Source: an uncultured PS1 clade bacterium (GTDB lineage Bacteria; Pseudomonadota; Gammaproteobacteria; PS1; Pseudothioglobaceae). Taken from it: DNA of 15,303 bases. Location: the NCBI GenBank assembly GCA_937950605.1, contig CALFDA010000038.1, positions 1 through 15,303 on the forward strand, in the 5' to 3' direction. A program made the translations under genes and the position numbers. The notes beneath the pieces are model-generated. The model made no database searches. It was given only the letters and a program-made list of their open reading frames with translations, and was not told where the DNA came from. Below, one piece after another: positions 6,544 to 14,076 of the stretch. Position 1 is the stretch's first letter, and every line of letters begins with the position of its first letter.

Positions 6544-7086
6544 GTGGTTAGACTACAAGAACAATACAGAAAAAAAATTGTACCAACCTTACAAAAAGAG
6601 TTAAACAAAAAGAATCCCATGGCAGTGCCTAGAATCGAAAAAATTACGATTAATATGGGGTTAGGCAGTGCTTTAGGTGATAAAAAAGTTTTGCAAAACG
6701 CGATAGAAGAAATGAGTTTAATTGCTGGTCAAAAACCAGTGACTTGTATGGCGCGTAAATCGGTAGCAAGTTTCAAATTAAGGGAGGGTAGCACAATTGG
6801 TTGTAAAGTTACCCTACGCAAAGGCAAAATGTACGAATTTTTGGATCGTTTGGTAAACATTGCGATTCCACGTATTCGGGACTTTCGTGGTTTGAGCGTG
6901 AAATCATTTGATGGTCGTGGAAATTACAATATGGGTTTGGCTGAGCAAATTGTATTTCCTGAAATTGATTTTGAAAAAGTAACAAGAGTGCGTGGCATGG
7001 ATATTGCGATTACCACCACTGCACAAAACGACGACGATGCTAAAAAATTATTGGCAATGTTTAACTTACCATTTAAAACCAATTAA
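6544..7086 (+). CDS. rplE: 50S ribosomal protein L5 (GTG start)
   Basis: L5 binds 5S rRNA and contacts P-site tRNA. From GTG at 6544 the protein is 180 residues, against 179 in E. coli, and starts MVRLQEQYRKK, equivalent to the family N-terminus. An AAAGGG ribosome binding site ends about 8 nt upstream. The frame is open further back to 6463, but that start would overlap rplX by 59 nt and add 27 residues with no counterpart in the family, so I reject it. Motifs are PRIEKITINMGLG (29-41), QKPVTCMARKSVASFKLR (63-80), IPRIRDFRGL (108-117) and SFDGRGNY (121-128). In E. coli the S8 repressor site lies at this start; I could not identify an S8-type helix by eye. Confidence 0.95.
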   Translation: MVRLQEQYRKKIVPTLQKELNKKNPMAVPRIEKITINMGLGSALGDKKVLQNAIEEMSLIAGQKPVTCMARKSVASFKLREGSTIGCKVTLRKGKMYEFLDRLVNIAIPRIRDFRGLSVKSFDGRGNYNMGLAEQIVFPEIDFEKVTRVRGMDIAITTTAQNDDDAKKLLAMFNLPFKTN

Positions 7087-7116
7087 CTGGTAGAGCGAAG
7101 CAAGAGGAATAAATAA

Positions 7117-7422
7117 ATGGCTAAAAAATCTATGATAAATAGAGACATTAAGCGCGCAAAGTTGGTTGAAAAATACCGAATTAAGCGTTTTAAGTTAAAA
7201 AAAATTATTAAAAGCGCCCACTCTTCTGATGAGGAACGCTTTCAAGCAACAATTAAATTGCAAGCATTGCCTCGTGATGCTTCACCAACGAGGCAACGTA
7301 GTCGTTGTGGTCTAACAGGTCGTCCGCATGGTTTTTATCGTAAGTTTGGTCTGTCTAAAACTAAGTTAAGAGAGCGCACTATGAATGGTGAAGTGCCTGG
7401 TTTATCTAAAGCAAGTTGGTAG
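7117..7422 (+). CDS. rpsN: 30S ribosomal protein S14, zinc-free type
   Basis: S14 is a late-assembling 30S head protein. The protein is 101 residues, exactly the length of the long, zinc-free form in E. coli. It has a single cysteine (C64) and lacks the paired CXXC motifs of the short zinc form. The conserved C-terminus RCGLTGRPHGFYRKFGLS (63-80) and MNGEVPGLSKASW is present. AAGAGGAA precedes the ATG within the 30-nt spacer after rplE. Confidence 0.98.
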   Translation: MAKKSMINRDIKRAKLVEKYRIKRFKLKKIIKSAHSSDEERFQATIKLQALPRDASPTRQRSRCGLTGRPHGFYRKFGLSKTKLRERTMNGEVPGLSKASW

Positions 7423-7435
7423 GAGGTTTATTAGT

Positions 7436-7831
7436 ATGAGTATGTCTGATCCAGTTGCTGATATGCTGACACGTATTCGTAATGCGCATATGGTTAATAA
7501 GAAAAAAGTTAATATTCCAGCATCAAATTTAAAATCTGCGATTGCAAGCGTTATGCAGCAAGAAGGTTATATTGAGTCATTTAGCGTAGCAGGAGAAAAA
7601 TCTGATAAAACTTTAGCTATCAATCTGAAGTATTATCAAAATAAACCAGTTATTGATTCGTTAGAAAGGATTTCAAAACCAAGTTTGCGTGTCTATGCAA
7701 AAAGTACTGAAATGCCAAGTGTTATGAGTGGTTTAGGCATTGTTGTTGTGTCAACTCCAAAAGGTGTTATGACTGGACAGAGCGCATCAGCCCAAAATTT
7801 AGGCGGTGAAATTTTGTGTAGCGTTAGTTAA
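7436..7831 (+). CDS. rpsH: 30S ribosomal protein S8
   Basis: S8 is a primary 16S rRNA binder and, in E. coli, the translational repressor of the spc operon. From ATG 7436 the protein is 131 residues (130 in E. coli). A perfect AGGAGG (7421-7426) sits 9 nt upstream and decides this start; the frame is open back to 7385, but that would run inside rpsN with no ribosome binding site. Motifs are DPVADMLTRIRNA (5-17), ISKPSLRVY (79-87), GLGIVVVSTPKGVMT (99-113) and NLGGEILC (121-128). This is the strongest Shine-Dalgarno sequence seen in the cluster. Confidence 0.97.
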   Translation: MSMSDPVADMLTRIRNAHMVNKKKVNIPASNLKSAIASVMQQEGYIESFSVAGEKSDKTLAINLKYYQNKPVIDSLERISKPSLRVYAKSTEMPSVMSGLGIVVVSTPKGVMTGQSASAQNLGGEILCSVS

Positions 7832-7844
7832 AAGGTAAAGTATT

Positions 7845-8390
7845 ATGTCTAGAGTTGCAAAAACACCAATCGAAATTCCATCTGGCGTTGAGGTATCAGT
7901 AAACGATTCTACTATGATAGTTAAAGGTAAATTAGGTCAAATGCAGATGGAAATCCACCCTTTAGTTACTGTTGTTGATGTGGATAATGTTTTGACATTC
8001 GATATTGTCGAGGTTGATAAAAGAGAGGAGAAAAAAGCATGGGCACAGGCTGGAACTGTGAGAACTAACACAGCTAACCTAATTAAAGGTGTTACGTGGG
8101 GTTGGAAAAAAACCTTGACACTGATTGGCATTGGTTATCGTGCAAAAGCAGTAGGTAAAACGCTAGATTTAACACTTGGTTTTTCCCATCCAGTTAAATA
8201 CAATTTGCCAGAAGGTATTACCGTTGAGACTCCATCACAAACCGAGATTGTTGTTAAAGGTATGGATAAACAAAAAGTAGGTCAAGTAGCTGCTGAGATT
8301 CGTGCTTATCGTCCTCCAGAACCTTATAAGGGCAAAGGTGTGCGTTATACAGATGAATACGTGTTCCGCAAGGAAGCCAAAAAGAAATAA
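7845..8390 (+). CDS. rplF: 50S ribosomal protein L6
   Basis: L6 lies near the GTPase-associated centre of the 50S subunit. The protein is 181 residues (177 in E. coli), made of two similar domains. It starts MSRVAKTPIEIPSGVEV. The first-domain end has AGTVRTNTANLIKGVTWGW (69-87), and the second domain has LIGIGYRA (93-100), LGFSHPV and the diagnostic RPPEPYKGKGVRY (156-168). AAAAGG lies in the 13-nt gap after rpsH. The ATG is preceded by AAAGTATT, a spacer also found before rpsK and rpsU. Confidence 0.98.
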   Translation: MSRVAKTPIEIPSGVEVSVNDSTMIVKGKLGQMQMEIHPLVTVVDVDNVLTFDIVEVDKREEKKAWAQAGTVRTNTANLIKGVTWGWKKTLTLIGIGYRAKAVGKTLDLTLGFSHPVKYNLPEGITVETPSQTEIVVKGMDKQKVGQVAAEIRAYRPPEPYKGKGVRYTDEYVFRKEAKKK

Positions 8391-8414
8391 ATTAAAGATA
8401 ATAAGGTATTAGAG

Positions 8415-8756
8415 ATGAAGCTTTCAAAAATGCAGTCTAGATTAAGAAGAGCAAATAAGTTTAGAGCTAAACATGCGAAAAAAAACATTGAGCGTTTATG
8501 TGTTCACAAAACATCTCAGCATATATATGCACAGATTATTAGTGGTTGTGGGACTAGAACTTTGGCACAGGCATCTAGTTTGAAAACAAAAAATGGTAGC
8601 AATGTGGTAGCGGCAACCAAAATTGGTGCTAAGATTGCTGAAGCGGCAAAGAAAGCGAAAGTAACCAAAGTAGCTTTTGACCGTTCTGGTTTTAAATACC
8701 ACGGTCGTATTAAGGCACTAGCTGAAGCGGCAAGGGAAGGCGGTTTAGATTTTTAA
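8415..8756 (+). CDS. rplR: 50S ribosomal protein L18
   Basis: L18 binds 5S rRNA and brings it to the 50S subunit with L5. The protein is 113 residues (117 in E. coli). The basic N-terminus SRLRRANKFRAKHAKKN binds RNA. CVHKTSQHIYAQII (29-42) and the C-terminal FDRSGFKYHGRIKALAEAAR (88-107) followed by EGGLDF are family hallmarks. It lies 24 nt after rplF and 45 nt before rpsE. Confidence 0.97.
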   Translation: MKLSKMQSRLRRANKFRAKHAKKNIERLCVHKTSQHIYAQIISGCGTRTLAQASSLKTKNGSNVVAATKIGAKIAEAAKKAKVTKVAFDRSGFKYHGRIKALAEAAREGGLDF

Positions 8757-8801
8757 TTAAGGGTCTTGAACTTCAAAGACACAAATTAATAGGCGTAAAG
8801 G

Positions 8802-9317
8802 ATGGCAGATTTTAGAAATAATAAAGACGAAAGCAACGACTACATTGAGAAACTAGTCAATATTCGTCGTGTTGTGAAAGTGGTTAAAGGTGGTCGTATC
8901 TTTGGTTTTTCTGCATTAGTTGTTGTAGGTGACGGTAAAGGCAAGGTAGGTTATGGCACAGGTAAAGCACGTGAAGTGCCTGCAGCTATTCAAAAAGCGA
9001 TGGAAAAAGCAAAAAGAGCAATGAAAAGTGTTCCGATTAAAGATGGTACACTGTATTATCCTGTTACTTCTAATGTTGGTGCCGCTAAGGTTTATATGCA
9101 ACCTGCGTCAGAGGGTACAGGCGTTATCGCTGGTGGTCCAATGCGTAGTGTGTTGGAGGCTGTTGGTGTGCATAACATCTTGGCAAAATGTAATGGCACA
9201 CGTAATCCTATTAGTGTTGTTCGTGCCACGATTCACGGCTTAACATCGATGTCGTCTCCGCAACTAACAGCGATTAAGCGTGGCAAGACTGTTGAGCAGA
9301 TTAAGGGAGAAGCGTGA
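8802..9317 (+). CDS. rpsE: 30S ribosomal protein S5
   Basis: S5 is at the mRNA entry site and affects decoding accuracy. The protein is 171 residues (167 in E. coli). The dsRNA-binding-like N-terminal domain has VVKGGRIFGFSALVVVGDGK (27-46), whose first part corresponds to the loop altered in spectinomycin-resistant E. coli; the loop looks wild-type. GKVGYGTGKAREVPAAI (47-63) and the C-terminal domain GGPMRSVLEAVGVHNILAK (111-129) are present. The ATG is weakly served by a Shine-Dalgarno sequence. The stop TGA overlaps the rpmD ATG by one base. Confidence 0.98.
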   Translation: MADFRNNKDESNDYIEKLVNIRRVVKVVKGGRIFGFSALVVVGDGKGKVGYGTGKAREVPAAIQKAMEKAKRAMKSVPIKDGTLYYPVTSNVGAAKVYMQPASEGTGVIAGGPMRSVLEAVGVHNILAKCNGTRNPISVVRATIHGLTSMSSPQLTAIKRGKTVEQIKGEA

Positions 9318-9592
9318 TGTCTGAAAGGAAAAAAGTAGTTGAGAAATCATCAATTAAAGCAGATGGTAAGGTGTCTACCAAAATAGCATCCACCAAAAAT
9401 CCATCAACTACGAATAAAAGCATGGTAAGTGTAACATTAATAAAGAGTTTTTATGGTCGTCTACCCTCACATCGTGCAACGGTAACAGGTCTTGGTTTGA
9501 AACGTATTAATCACACCGTAAAGTTAGTTGATACACCTCAAGTAAGGGGAATGATTAATAAGGTTTCTTATCTGCTGAAAGTAGAAGGTTAG
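9317..9592 (+). CDS. rpmD: 50S ribosomal protein L30 with N-terminal extension
   Basis: L30 is a small 23S rRNA-binding protein. The core, from residue 36, is normal: VSVTLIKSFYGRLPSHRATV, GLGLKRINHTVKL and the C-terminal VRGMINKVSYLLKVEG. In E. coli the whole protein is 59 residues. Here ATG 9317 gives 91 residues, with a 35-residue leader (MSERKKVVEKSSIKADGKVS and onward) rich in Lys, Ser and Thr and probably disordered. GGGAG at 9305-9309 sits 7 nt before ATG 9317, and that start overlaps the rpsE stop (TGATG). By contrast ATG 9422, which would give a family-length 56-residue protein, has no good ribosome binding site. I therefore favour the extended form. Confidence 0.93.
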   Translation: MSERKKVVEKSSIKADGKVSTKIASTKNPSTTNKSMVSVTLIKSFYGRLPSHRATVTGLGLKRINHTVKLVDTPQVRGMINKVSYLLKVEG

Positions 9593-9599
9593 ATGATAA

Positions 9600-10046
9600 A
9601 TGATAAATATTATGCAATTAAATACGTTAGCACCTATAGAAGGTGAAAAGAAAAACAGAAAGCGTGTCGGTCGTGGTATCGGTAGCGGTTTCGGCAAAAC
9701 TTGTGGTCGCGGACACAAAGGTCAAAAATCTCGTTCGGGTGGTTTTACCAAAATAGGCTTTGAAGGCGGTCAAATGCCTTTACAGCGTCGCCTTCCTAAG
9801 GTGGGTTTTTCATCACGTATATCGCAAGTTACTTCTCAGATAACTTTGTCTGAACTTGATAAACTAGAAGAACAAGAGATTAACATTGATGTTTTAAAAA
9901 AATACAATTTAATAGCAAAAAATATCAAGCGTGTTAAGGTAATTCTTTCAGGTGAGATTAACAGGTCAATAACATTAATAGATATTAAGGCAACCAAAGG
10001 CGCAAAAACAGCTATTGAAACCGCTAAAGGAAAGGTTAAGCAATAA
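9600..10046 (+). CDS. rplO: 50S ribosomal protein L15
   Basis: L15 is a glycine- and arginine-rich 23S rRNA binder important for late 50S assembly. The protein is 148 residues from ATG 9600, or 144 from ATG 9612; E. coli has 144. The family N-terminus (M-R/K-L-N-T-L) aligns with the second methionine at 9612, but AGAAGG (9583-9588) is positioned for 9600, 7 nt after the rpmD stop. I list 9600 and regard 9612 as about equally likely. The extended glycine-rich region runs from 24 to 43 (GRGIGSGFGKTCGRGHKG) and is followed by FEGGQMPLQRRLPKVGF (54-70). The C-terminus has the KVILSGEI and TKGAKTAIE motifs. Confidence 0.96.
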   Translation: MINIMQLNTLAPIEGEKKNRKRVGRGIGSGFGKTCGRGHKGQKSRSGGFTKIGFEGGQMPLQRRLPKVGFSSRISQVTSQITLSELDKLEEQEINIDVLKKYNLIAKNIKRVKVILSGEINRSITLIDIKATKGAKTAIETAKGKVKQ

Positions 10047-10048
10047 AC

Positions 10049-11350
10049 ATGAGTCAACCGCCCCTAGGACTTTCTCAAGATTTAGCGAAGCGTATACTTT
10101 TTTTGCTAGGCGCGTTAATTGTTTTTAGATTAGGCACGCACATCACTATTCCATTTATTTCTCCAACTGCGCTAGCATCGCTTGTGCAAGATCAACAGGG
10201 TACGATTTTGGATATGTTTAATATGTTTTCTGGTGGAGCACTAGAAAGGTTGTCTATATTTACTTTAGGCATCATGCCTTATATTTCGGCTTCAATTATC
10301 ATTCAGTTGATGACTTCATCGATGCCAAAGTTTGAACAACTTAAAAAAGAGGGAGAGAGTGGTAGGCGTAAAATCACTCAGTACACCCGTTTAGGCACTG
10401 TTTTTTTAGCGGTGTTTCAATCTTATGGTATTTCAATTGCCTTGCAATCCCAAAGTGCTGGTGGCGTTGCATTAGTAACAAATACTGGTTTTACGTTTAA
10501 CTTGGTAACTGTAATAACTTTAACCACAGGCACTTTATTTTTAATGTGGTTAGGAGAACAAATTACCGAAAAAGGCATTGGTAACGGAATCTCAATGATT
10601 ATTTTTGCGGGCATTGTTTCGGGCTTGCCTTCAGCGGTGGGGTCAACATTGTCATTAGTTTCTACTGGCGAATTAGCCATTATTTTGGTTGTTGTATTGT
10701 TAGCAATGACTCTGTTAGTTACTGCTTTTGTTGTGTTTGTGGAACGCGGACAGCGTCGTATCACAGTCAATTACGCCAAACGTCAACAAGGCAGAAAAAT
10801 GGTGGGTGGTCAAAGTTCATACTTGCCGCTTAAAATTAATATGGCAGGAGTGATACCCCCTATTTTTGCTTCTTCGATCATTTTATTCCCAGCAACACTA
10901 GGAGGCTGGTTTTCACAATCAAAGGGGTTAGAATGGTTGTCTGATTTAGCGGCAGGTATTGCTCCAGGTCAGCCACTATATGTATTGTTTTATGGATTAG
11001 CGATTGTGTTTTTTACATTTTTCTATACAGCATTAACTTTTGACTCAAAAGAAACCGCGGATAATTTACGCAAGTCTGGTGGTTTTATTCCGGGTATTCG
11101 TCCAGGTAAGAATTCGGCAGATTATATTGATGCTGTTATGTCGCGCCTAACAGCATCAGGCGCGCTTTACATTACTGCTGTTTGTTTATTGCCAGAGTTT
11201 TTGATTTTGTATTGGAATGTGCCCTTTTATTTTGGTGGCACTAGTTTGCTCATTATCGTTGTTGTAGTGATGGATTTTATTGCACAAGCTCAATCGCATT
11301 TAATGTCTAGTCAATACGAGTCATTAATGAAAAAAGCAGGTTTAAATTAA
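10049..11350 (+). CDS. secY: Preprotein translocase channel subunit SecY
   Basis: SecY is the inner-membrane protein-conducting channel, working with SecE, SecG and SecA. The protein is 433 residues (443 in E. coli). Ten hydrophobic segments are visible at about 14-34, 69-91, 115-133, 150-170, 180-198, 209-232, 265-287, 308-331, 366-389 and 394-414. The plug region follows the first segment (SLVQDQQGTILDMFNMFSGG). SMPKFEQLKKEGESGRRKI (91-109) is the conserved first cytosolic loop region. GFIPGIRPG (345-353) in the fifth cytosolic loop includes the conserved arginine (R351 here) needed for SecA-driven export. It begins 2 nt after rplO. Its place between rplO and rpmJ is standard. Confidence 0.98.
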   Translation: MSQPPLGLSQDLAKRILFLLGALIVFRLGTHITIPFISPTALASLVQDQQGTILDMFNMFSGGALERLSIFTLGIMPYISASIIIQLMTSSMPKFEQLKKEGESGRRKITQYTRLGTVFLAVFQSYGISIALQSQSAGGVALVTNTGFTFNLVTVITLTTGTLFLMWLGEQITEKGIGNGISMIIFAGIVSGLPSAVGSTLSLVSTGELAIILVVVLLAMTLLVTAFVVFVERGQRRITVNYAKRQQGRKMVGGQSSYLPLKINMAGVIPPIFASSIILFPATLGGWFSQSKGLEWLSDLAAGIAPGQPLYVLFYGLAIVFFTFFYTALTFDSKETADNLRKSGGFIPGIRPGKNSADYIDAVMSRLTASGALYITAVCLLPEFLILYWNVPFYFGGTSLLIIVVVVMDFIAQAQSHLMSSQYESLMKKAGLN

Positions 11351-11368
11351 AGGGATAGGGGTGGTGTT

Positions 11369-11482
11369 ATGAAAGTAAGAGCATCGGTTAAAAAAATTTG
11401 TAATAATTGCAAGATTATCAAGCGTCATGGCGTGGTTCGTGTGATCTGTAAAGAGCCTAGACATAAACAAAGACAGGGTTAA
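11369..11482 (+). CDS. rpmJ: 50S ribosomal protein L36, zinc-binding type
   Basis: L36 is the smallest 50S protein and folds around one zinc ion. The ORF is 37 residues: [20 protein letters not shown] and onward, ending EPRHKQRQG. The zinc ligands C11, C14, C27 and H32 are all present (CXXC, 12 residues, C, 4 residues, H), so this is the zinc form rather than the zinc-independent paralog. The start is preceded by GGGGTGG. It lies 18 nt after secY, its usual place at the end of the spc operon. A weak inverted repeat (GGTG at 11483-11486 with CACC at 11498-11501) follows the stop but has no T-tract. Confidence 0.97.
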
Positions 11483-11505
11483 GGTGTTTTGGAAATGCAC
11501 CCTAA

Positions 11506-11534
11506 TTGACATTGTGCAATCGGCAAAGTATAAT
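11506..11534 (+). promoter_or_regulatory. Perfect-consensus sigma-70 promoter of the alpha operon
   Basis: TTGACA (11506-11511) and TATAAT (11529-11534) are both exact consensus and are separated by exactly 17 nt. The -10 box is followed by CGCCG, a GC-rich discriminator as at the rpsJ promoter. Transcription should start near 11541, about 124 nt before rpsM. This would drive rpsM-rpsK-rpsD-rpoA-rplQ-rpsU, in addition to any read-through from rpmJ. Confidence 0.9.
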
Positions 11535-11540
11535 CGCCGA

Positions 11541-11664
11541 ATTTGTGATGTAGGTGGGTGTTTTGAGCCTATTTTTTTACCTTGCTGTTTGTTTTTAAGG
11601 CAGGTGCTTGGAACTGGGAAAGCGGTTTACAATTTTTATAAAGAAAGGATAGATTATTATATAG
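11541..11664 (+). promoter_or_regulatory. Alpha-operon mRNA leader with two hairpins and a T7 tract
   Basis: In E. coli a leader of similar length before rpsM folds into a nested pseudoknot bound by S4, which represses translation. Here two short stems are visible. TAGGT (11551-11555) pairs with GCCTA (11567-11571) and is directly followed by seven T residues (11572-11578). ACCT-T-GCT (11579-11586) pairs with GGC-AGGT (11599-11605) with one bulge. The first could also act as a weak attenuator. AAAGGA (11644-11649) is the rpsM ribosome binding site. A match to the S4-binding fold is inferred from position and length, not shown. Confidence 0.45.
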
Positions 11665-12018
11665 ATGGCTAGAATAGCGGGAATAAACATTCCAACACAT
11701 AAGCATATTGTTATTAGTTTACAGTCGATTTTTGGCATTGGTGACGCGCTTGCAAGGGAAATTTGCGCACAACTCAAGTTAGACCCAACAACAAAAGTAT
11801 CGGACTTAGTTGAAGAACAGTTGGAATTGATTCGTAATACAGTTGCTAAGTTTAAGGTTGAAGGAGATTTGAGGCGTCAAATTGCGATGGACATTAAACG
11901 TCTAAGAGATTTAGGTTGTTATCGCGGTATTCGTCATAGAAAGTCGTTGCCGCTTCGTGGTCAAAGAACCAAAACAAACGCTAGAACTCGTAAAGGTCCT
12001 CGCCGTATAATCAAATAA
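11665..12018 (+). CDS. rpsM: 30S ribosomal protein S13
   Basis: S13 is in the 30S head, forms bridges to the 50S subunit and touches P-site tRNA with its tail. The protein is 117 residues (118 in E. coli). It starts MARIAGINIPTHKHIVISLQ, has the helix-two-turns-helix GIGDALAREI (24-33), the central DLRRQIAMDIKRL (68-80), and the conserved GIRHRKSLPLRGQRTKTNAR (88-107) ending in a basic tail RKGPRRIIK. AAAGGA precedes the ATG. It is the first gene of the alpha operon here, behind its own consensus promoter. Confidence 0.98.
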   Translation: MARIAGINIPTHKHIVISLQSIFGIGDALAREICAQLKLDPTTKVSDLVEEQLELIRNTVAKFKVEGDLRRQIAMDIKRLRDLGCYRGIRHRKSLPLRGQRTKTNARTRKGPRRIIK

Positions 12019-12038
12019 TTGAGGTAAATCAAAGTATT

Positions 12039-12422
12039 ATGACTCAAACATCGACAAAGAAAAAATCAAAAAAAATTATTACTGACGGTATCGCGCATAT
12101 TCATGCAACATTTAATAACACAATTGTTATGATTACAGACCGTTACGGTAATGCAGTTTGTTGGGCTACTTCGGGAGGTTCTGGTTTTAAAGGTTCAAGA
12201 AAATCAACCCCGTTTGCGGCACAGGTAGCAGCTGGTAATTGTGGTGAAAAGGCGTTGGCTTTTGGTATGAAAAACTTAGATGTCCGCGTGAAAGGACCTG
12301 GTCCTGGCAGAGATTCAGCCATTCGTGGTTTGAATGCAAAAGGTTTTAAAATTCAATCAATTACAGATGTAACGCCAATCCCTCACAACGGTTGTCGTCC
12401 TTCTAAAAAACGTAGAGTATAG
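12039..12422 (+). CDS. rpsK: 30S ribosomal protein S11
   Basis: S11 lies on the 30S platform near the E site and the mRNA exit. The protein is 127 residues (129 in E. coli). Typical sequences are DGIAHIHATFNNTIVMITD (16-34), WATSGGSGFKGSRKSTPFAA (42-61), VRVKGPGPGRDSAIR (82-96) and the C-terminal IPHNGCRPSKKRRV (114-127). The last motif includes the asparagine (N117 here) in the Asn-Gly pair that can form isoaspartate in E. coli S11. GAGG lies 14 nt upstream and the spacer ends in AAAGTATT before the ATG. Confidence 0.98.
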   Translation: MTQTSTKKKSKKIITDGIAHIHATFNNTIVMITDRYGNAVCWATSGGSGFKGSRKSTPFAAQVAAGNCGEKALAFGMKNLDVRVKGPGPGRDSAIRGLNAKGFKIQSITDVTPIPHNGCRPSKKRRV

Positions 12423-12431
12423 GGGTAGATT

Positions 12432-13058
12432 ATGGCTAGATATACTGGACCTACTTGTAAATTAGCCCGTCGTGAAGGCATGGACTTGTTTTTGAAAAGT
12501 GGTATTAGATCGTTGGATTCTAAATGCAAGGTGTCTCAGTTGCCTGGTGTGCACGGCGCAACTGCCCGTCAAACTAAAGGTAGCGAATATGGTTTGCAGT
12601 TGCGTGAAAAACAAAAAGTTAGACGCATCTATGGTATTTTGGAAAATCAATTTCGTTCATATTATAAAAAGGCTTCTCGTAAAAAAGGTTCAACTGGTGA
12701 GAATCTGCTATCCTTATTGGAGTGTCGTCTCGACAATGTTGTTTATCGTATGGGTTTTAGTTCTACGCGTGCAGAAGCAAGGCAATTAGTTACTCACAAG
12801 GCGATTTTAGTTAATGGTTTAGTCGTAAATATTCCTTCTTATCAAGTAAGTGTTAATGATGAAATTGCTGTTAGAGAAAAAGCAAAAAAGCAAAATCGCA
12901 TTCAGTTAGCTATGGAGTTAGCTAAGCAAACTACTTTATCAGAATGGATAGAAGTTGATAGCGAAGCGTTAAAAGGTGTGTTTAGGAGTGTTCCAGAACG
13001 CGGTGATTTATCGTCTGACATTGCGGAACACCTAATTGTTGAATTATATTCAAAATAA
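12432..13058 (+). CDS. rpsD: 30S ribosomal protein S4
   Basis: S4 starts 30S assembly by binding the 5' domain of 16S rRNA. In E. coli it also represses the alpha operon at the rpsM leader and can act in rRNA antitermination. The protein is 208 residues (206 in E. coli). The N-terminus MARYTGPTCKLARREGMDLF (1-20) and REKQKVRRIYGILENQF (58-74) are typical. The S4 RNA-binding domain covers about 97-160, with RLDNVVYRMGF (99-109) and EARQLVTHKAILVNG (115-129). It ends DIAEHLIVELYSK. There is no four-cysteine zinc site, as in other gammaproteobacteria. It ends 12 nt before rpoA. Confidence 0.98.
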   Translation: MARYTGPTCKLARREGMDLFLKSGIRSLDSKCKVSQLPGVHGATARQTKGSEYGLQLREKQKVRRIYGILENQFRSYYKKASRKKGSTGENLLSLLECRLDNVVYRMGFSSTRAEARQLVTHKAILVNGLVVNIPSYQVSVNDEIAVREKAKKQNRIQLAMELAKQTTLSEWIEVDSEALKGVFRSVPERGDLSSDIAEHLIVELYSK

Positions 13059-13070
13059 AGGACGAATTTT

Positions 13071-14051
13071 ATGCAGGGCAGGGTCATGGGATTTTTAAGA
13101 CCAAAATTGGTTGAATCGCGAGAAGTATCAAATAATGAGTATAGAGTTATTCTTGAACCTTTGGAAAAGGGCTTTGGTCATACTTTGGGCAATGCATTAA
13201 GAAGGACTTTATTGTCTTCTATTACAGGTTGTGCAGTGACAGAAGTAGCGATTGATGGTGTGATGCATGAGTTTTCTACGATTGAAGGAGTCCAAGAAGA
13301 TGTTTTAGATATTTTGCTCAATCTTAAAGAAGTTTCAGTTGCTTTAAATACTTCAGATTCTGCAGAGGTTGTTATTGATAAAGAAGGACCTTGTGAAATT
13401 ACAGTTGCTGATATTGAGGAGAATGCAACAGGTGTTTCGGTATTTAACAAAGATAAAGTGATTGCAACTATCAATGCGGGCGGACATATACGAATGACGC
13501 TAAAGATTAGTGCAGGTATTGGGTATGATGTTGCGGCTGCGCGAGATAATGGGGTTTCAACTATTGGCGGAATGCAATTAGATGCAAGTTTTTCACCTAT
13601 TAAACGTGTTAGTTTTACTGTTGATGCGGCACGTGTCGATCAAAAGGTTAATCTTGATAGGCTAAATATTACTATGGCAACTAATGGTTCAGTTAATGCT
13701 GAGGATGCCATTAAACGTGCAGCAACAATTTTGCAAGATCAATTGTCTTCATTTGTTGAGTTAGAATTGGTAGAGGAAGAAGAAAAATTGCCAACTTCAG
13801 ATGATTTTGATTCACAATATTTGACAGCAGTGGACGAGTTAGAGCTGACAGTTCGTAGCGCAAACTGCTTAAAAGCCGAGCAAATTTACTACATTGGTGA
13901 TCTAATTCAAAAATCTGAGCAGGATTTATTAAGAACACCGAATCTAGGTCGTAAGTCGCTTAATGAAATTAAAGAAGCATTAGCTGAAAAGGGCTTGAGT
14001 TTAGGTATGATTGTTGAGAATTGGCCACCTGTTGATTTAATTAGCGAGTAA
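13071..14051 (+). CDS. rpoA: DNA-directed RNA polymerase subunit alpha
   Basis: Alpha dimerises to nucleate RNA polymerase assembly; its C-terminal domain reads UP elements and contacts activators. The protein is 326 residues (329 in E. coli). The N-terminal domain (about 1-235) has LEKGFGHTLGNALRRTLLSS (31-50), VHEF-type GVMHEFSTIEGVQED (63-77), and DAARVDQKVNLDRL (185-198). An acidic linker follows (EEEEKLPTSDD). The C-terminal domain (about 250-326) keeps the residues matching E. coli R265, N268, C269, G296, K298 and S299 at R262, N265, C266, G293, K295 and S296, so UP-element recognition should be intact. AAAGGA precedes the ATG. It lies between rpsD and rplQ as usual. Confidence 0.99.
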   Translation: MQGRVMGFLRPKLVESREVSNNEYRVILEPLEKGFGHTLGNALRRTLLSSITGCAVTEVAIDGVMHEFSTIEGVQEDVLDILLNLKEVSVALNTSDSAEVVIDKEGPCEITVADIEENATGVSVFNKDKVIATINAGGHIRMTLKISAGIGYDVAAARDNGVSTIGGMQLDASFSPIKRVSFTVDAARVDQKVNLDRLNITMATNGSVNAEDAIKRAATILQDQLSSFVELELVEEEEKLPTSDDFDSQYLTAVDELELTVRSANCLKAEQIYYIGDLIQKSEQDLLRTPNLGRKSLNEIKEALAEKGLSLGMIVENWPPVDLISE

Positions 14052-14076
14052 GAATTACACATTAAGGAAAAATATT

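Noticed and set aside
7385..7435. Longer rpsH start at 7385
   Set aside because: It lies inside rpsN; the perfect AGGAGG at 7421-7426 is placed for ATG 7436, which gives the normal S8 N-terminus.
8766..8791. TTGAAC and TTAATA as a promoter before rpsE
   Set aside because: The spacer is about 14 nt, too short for sigma-70.
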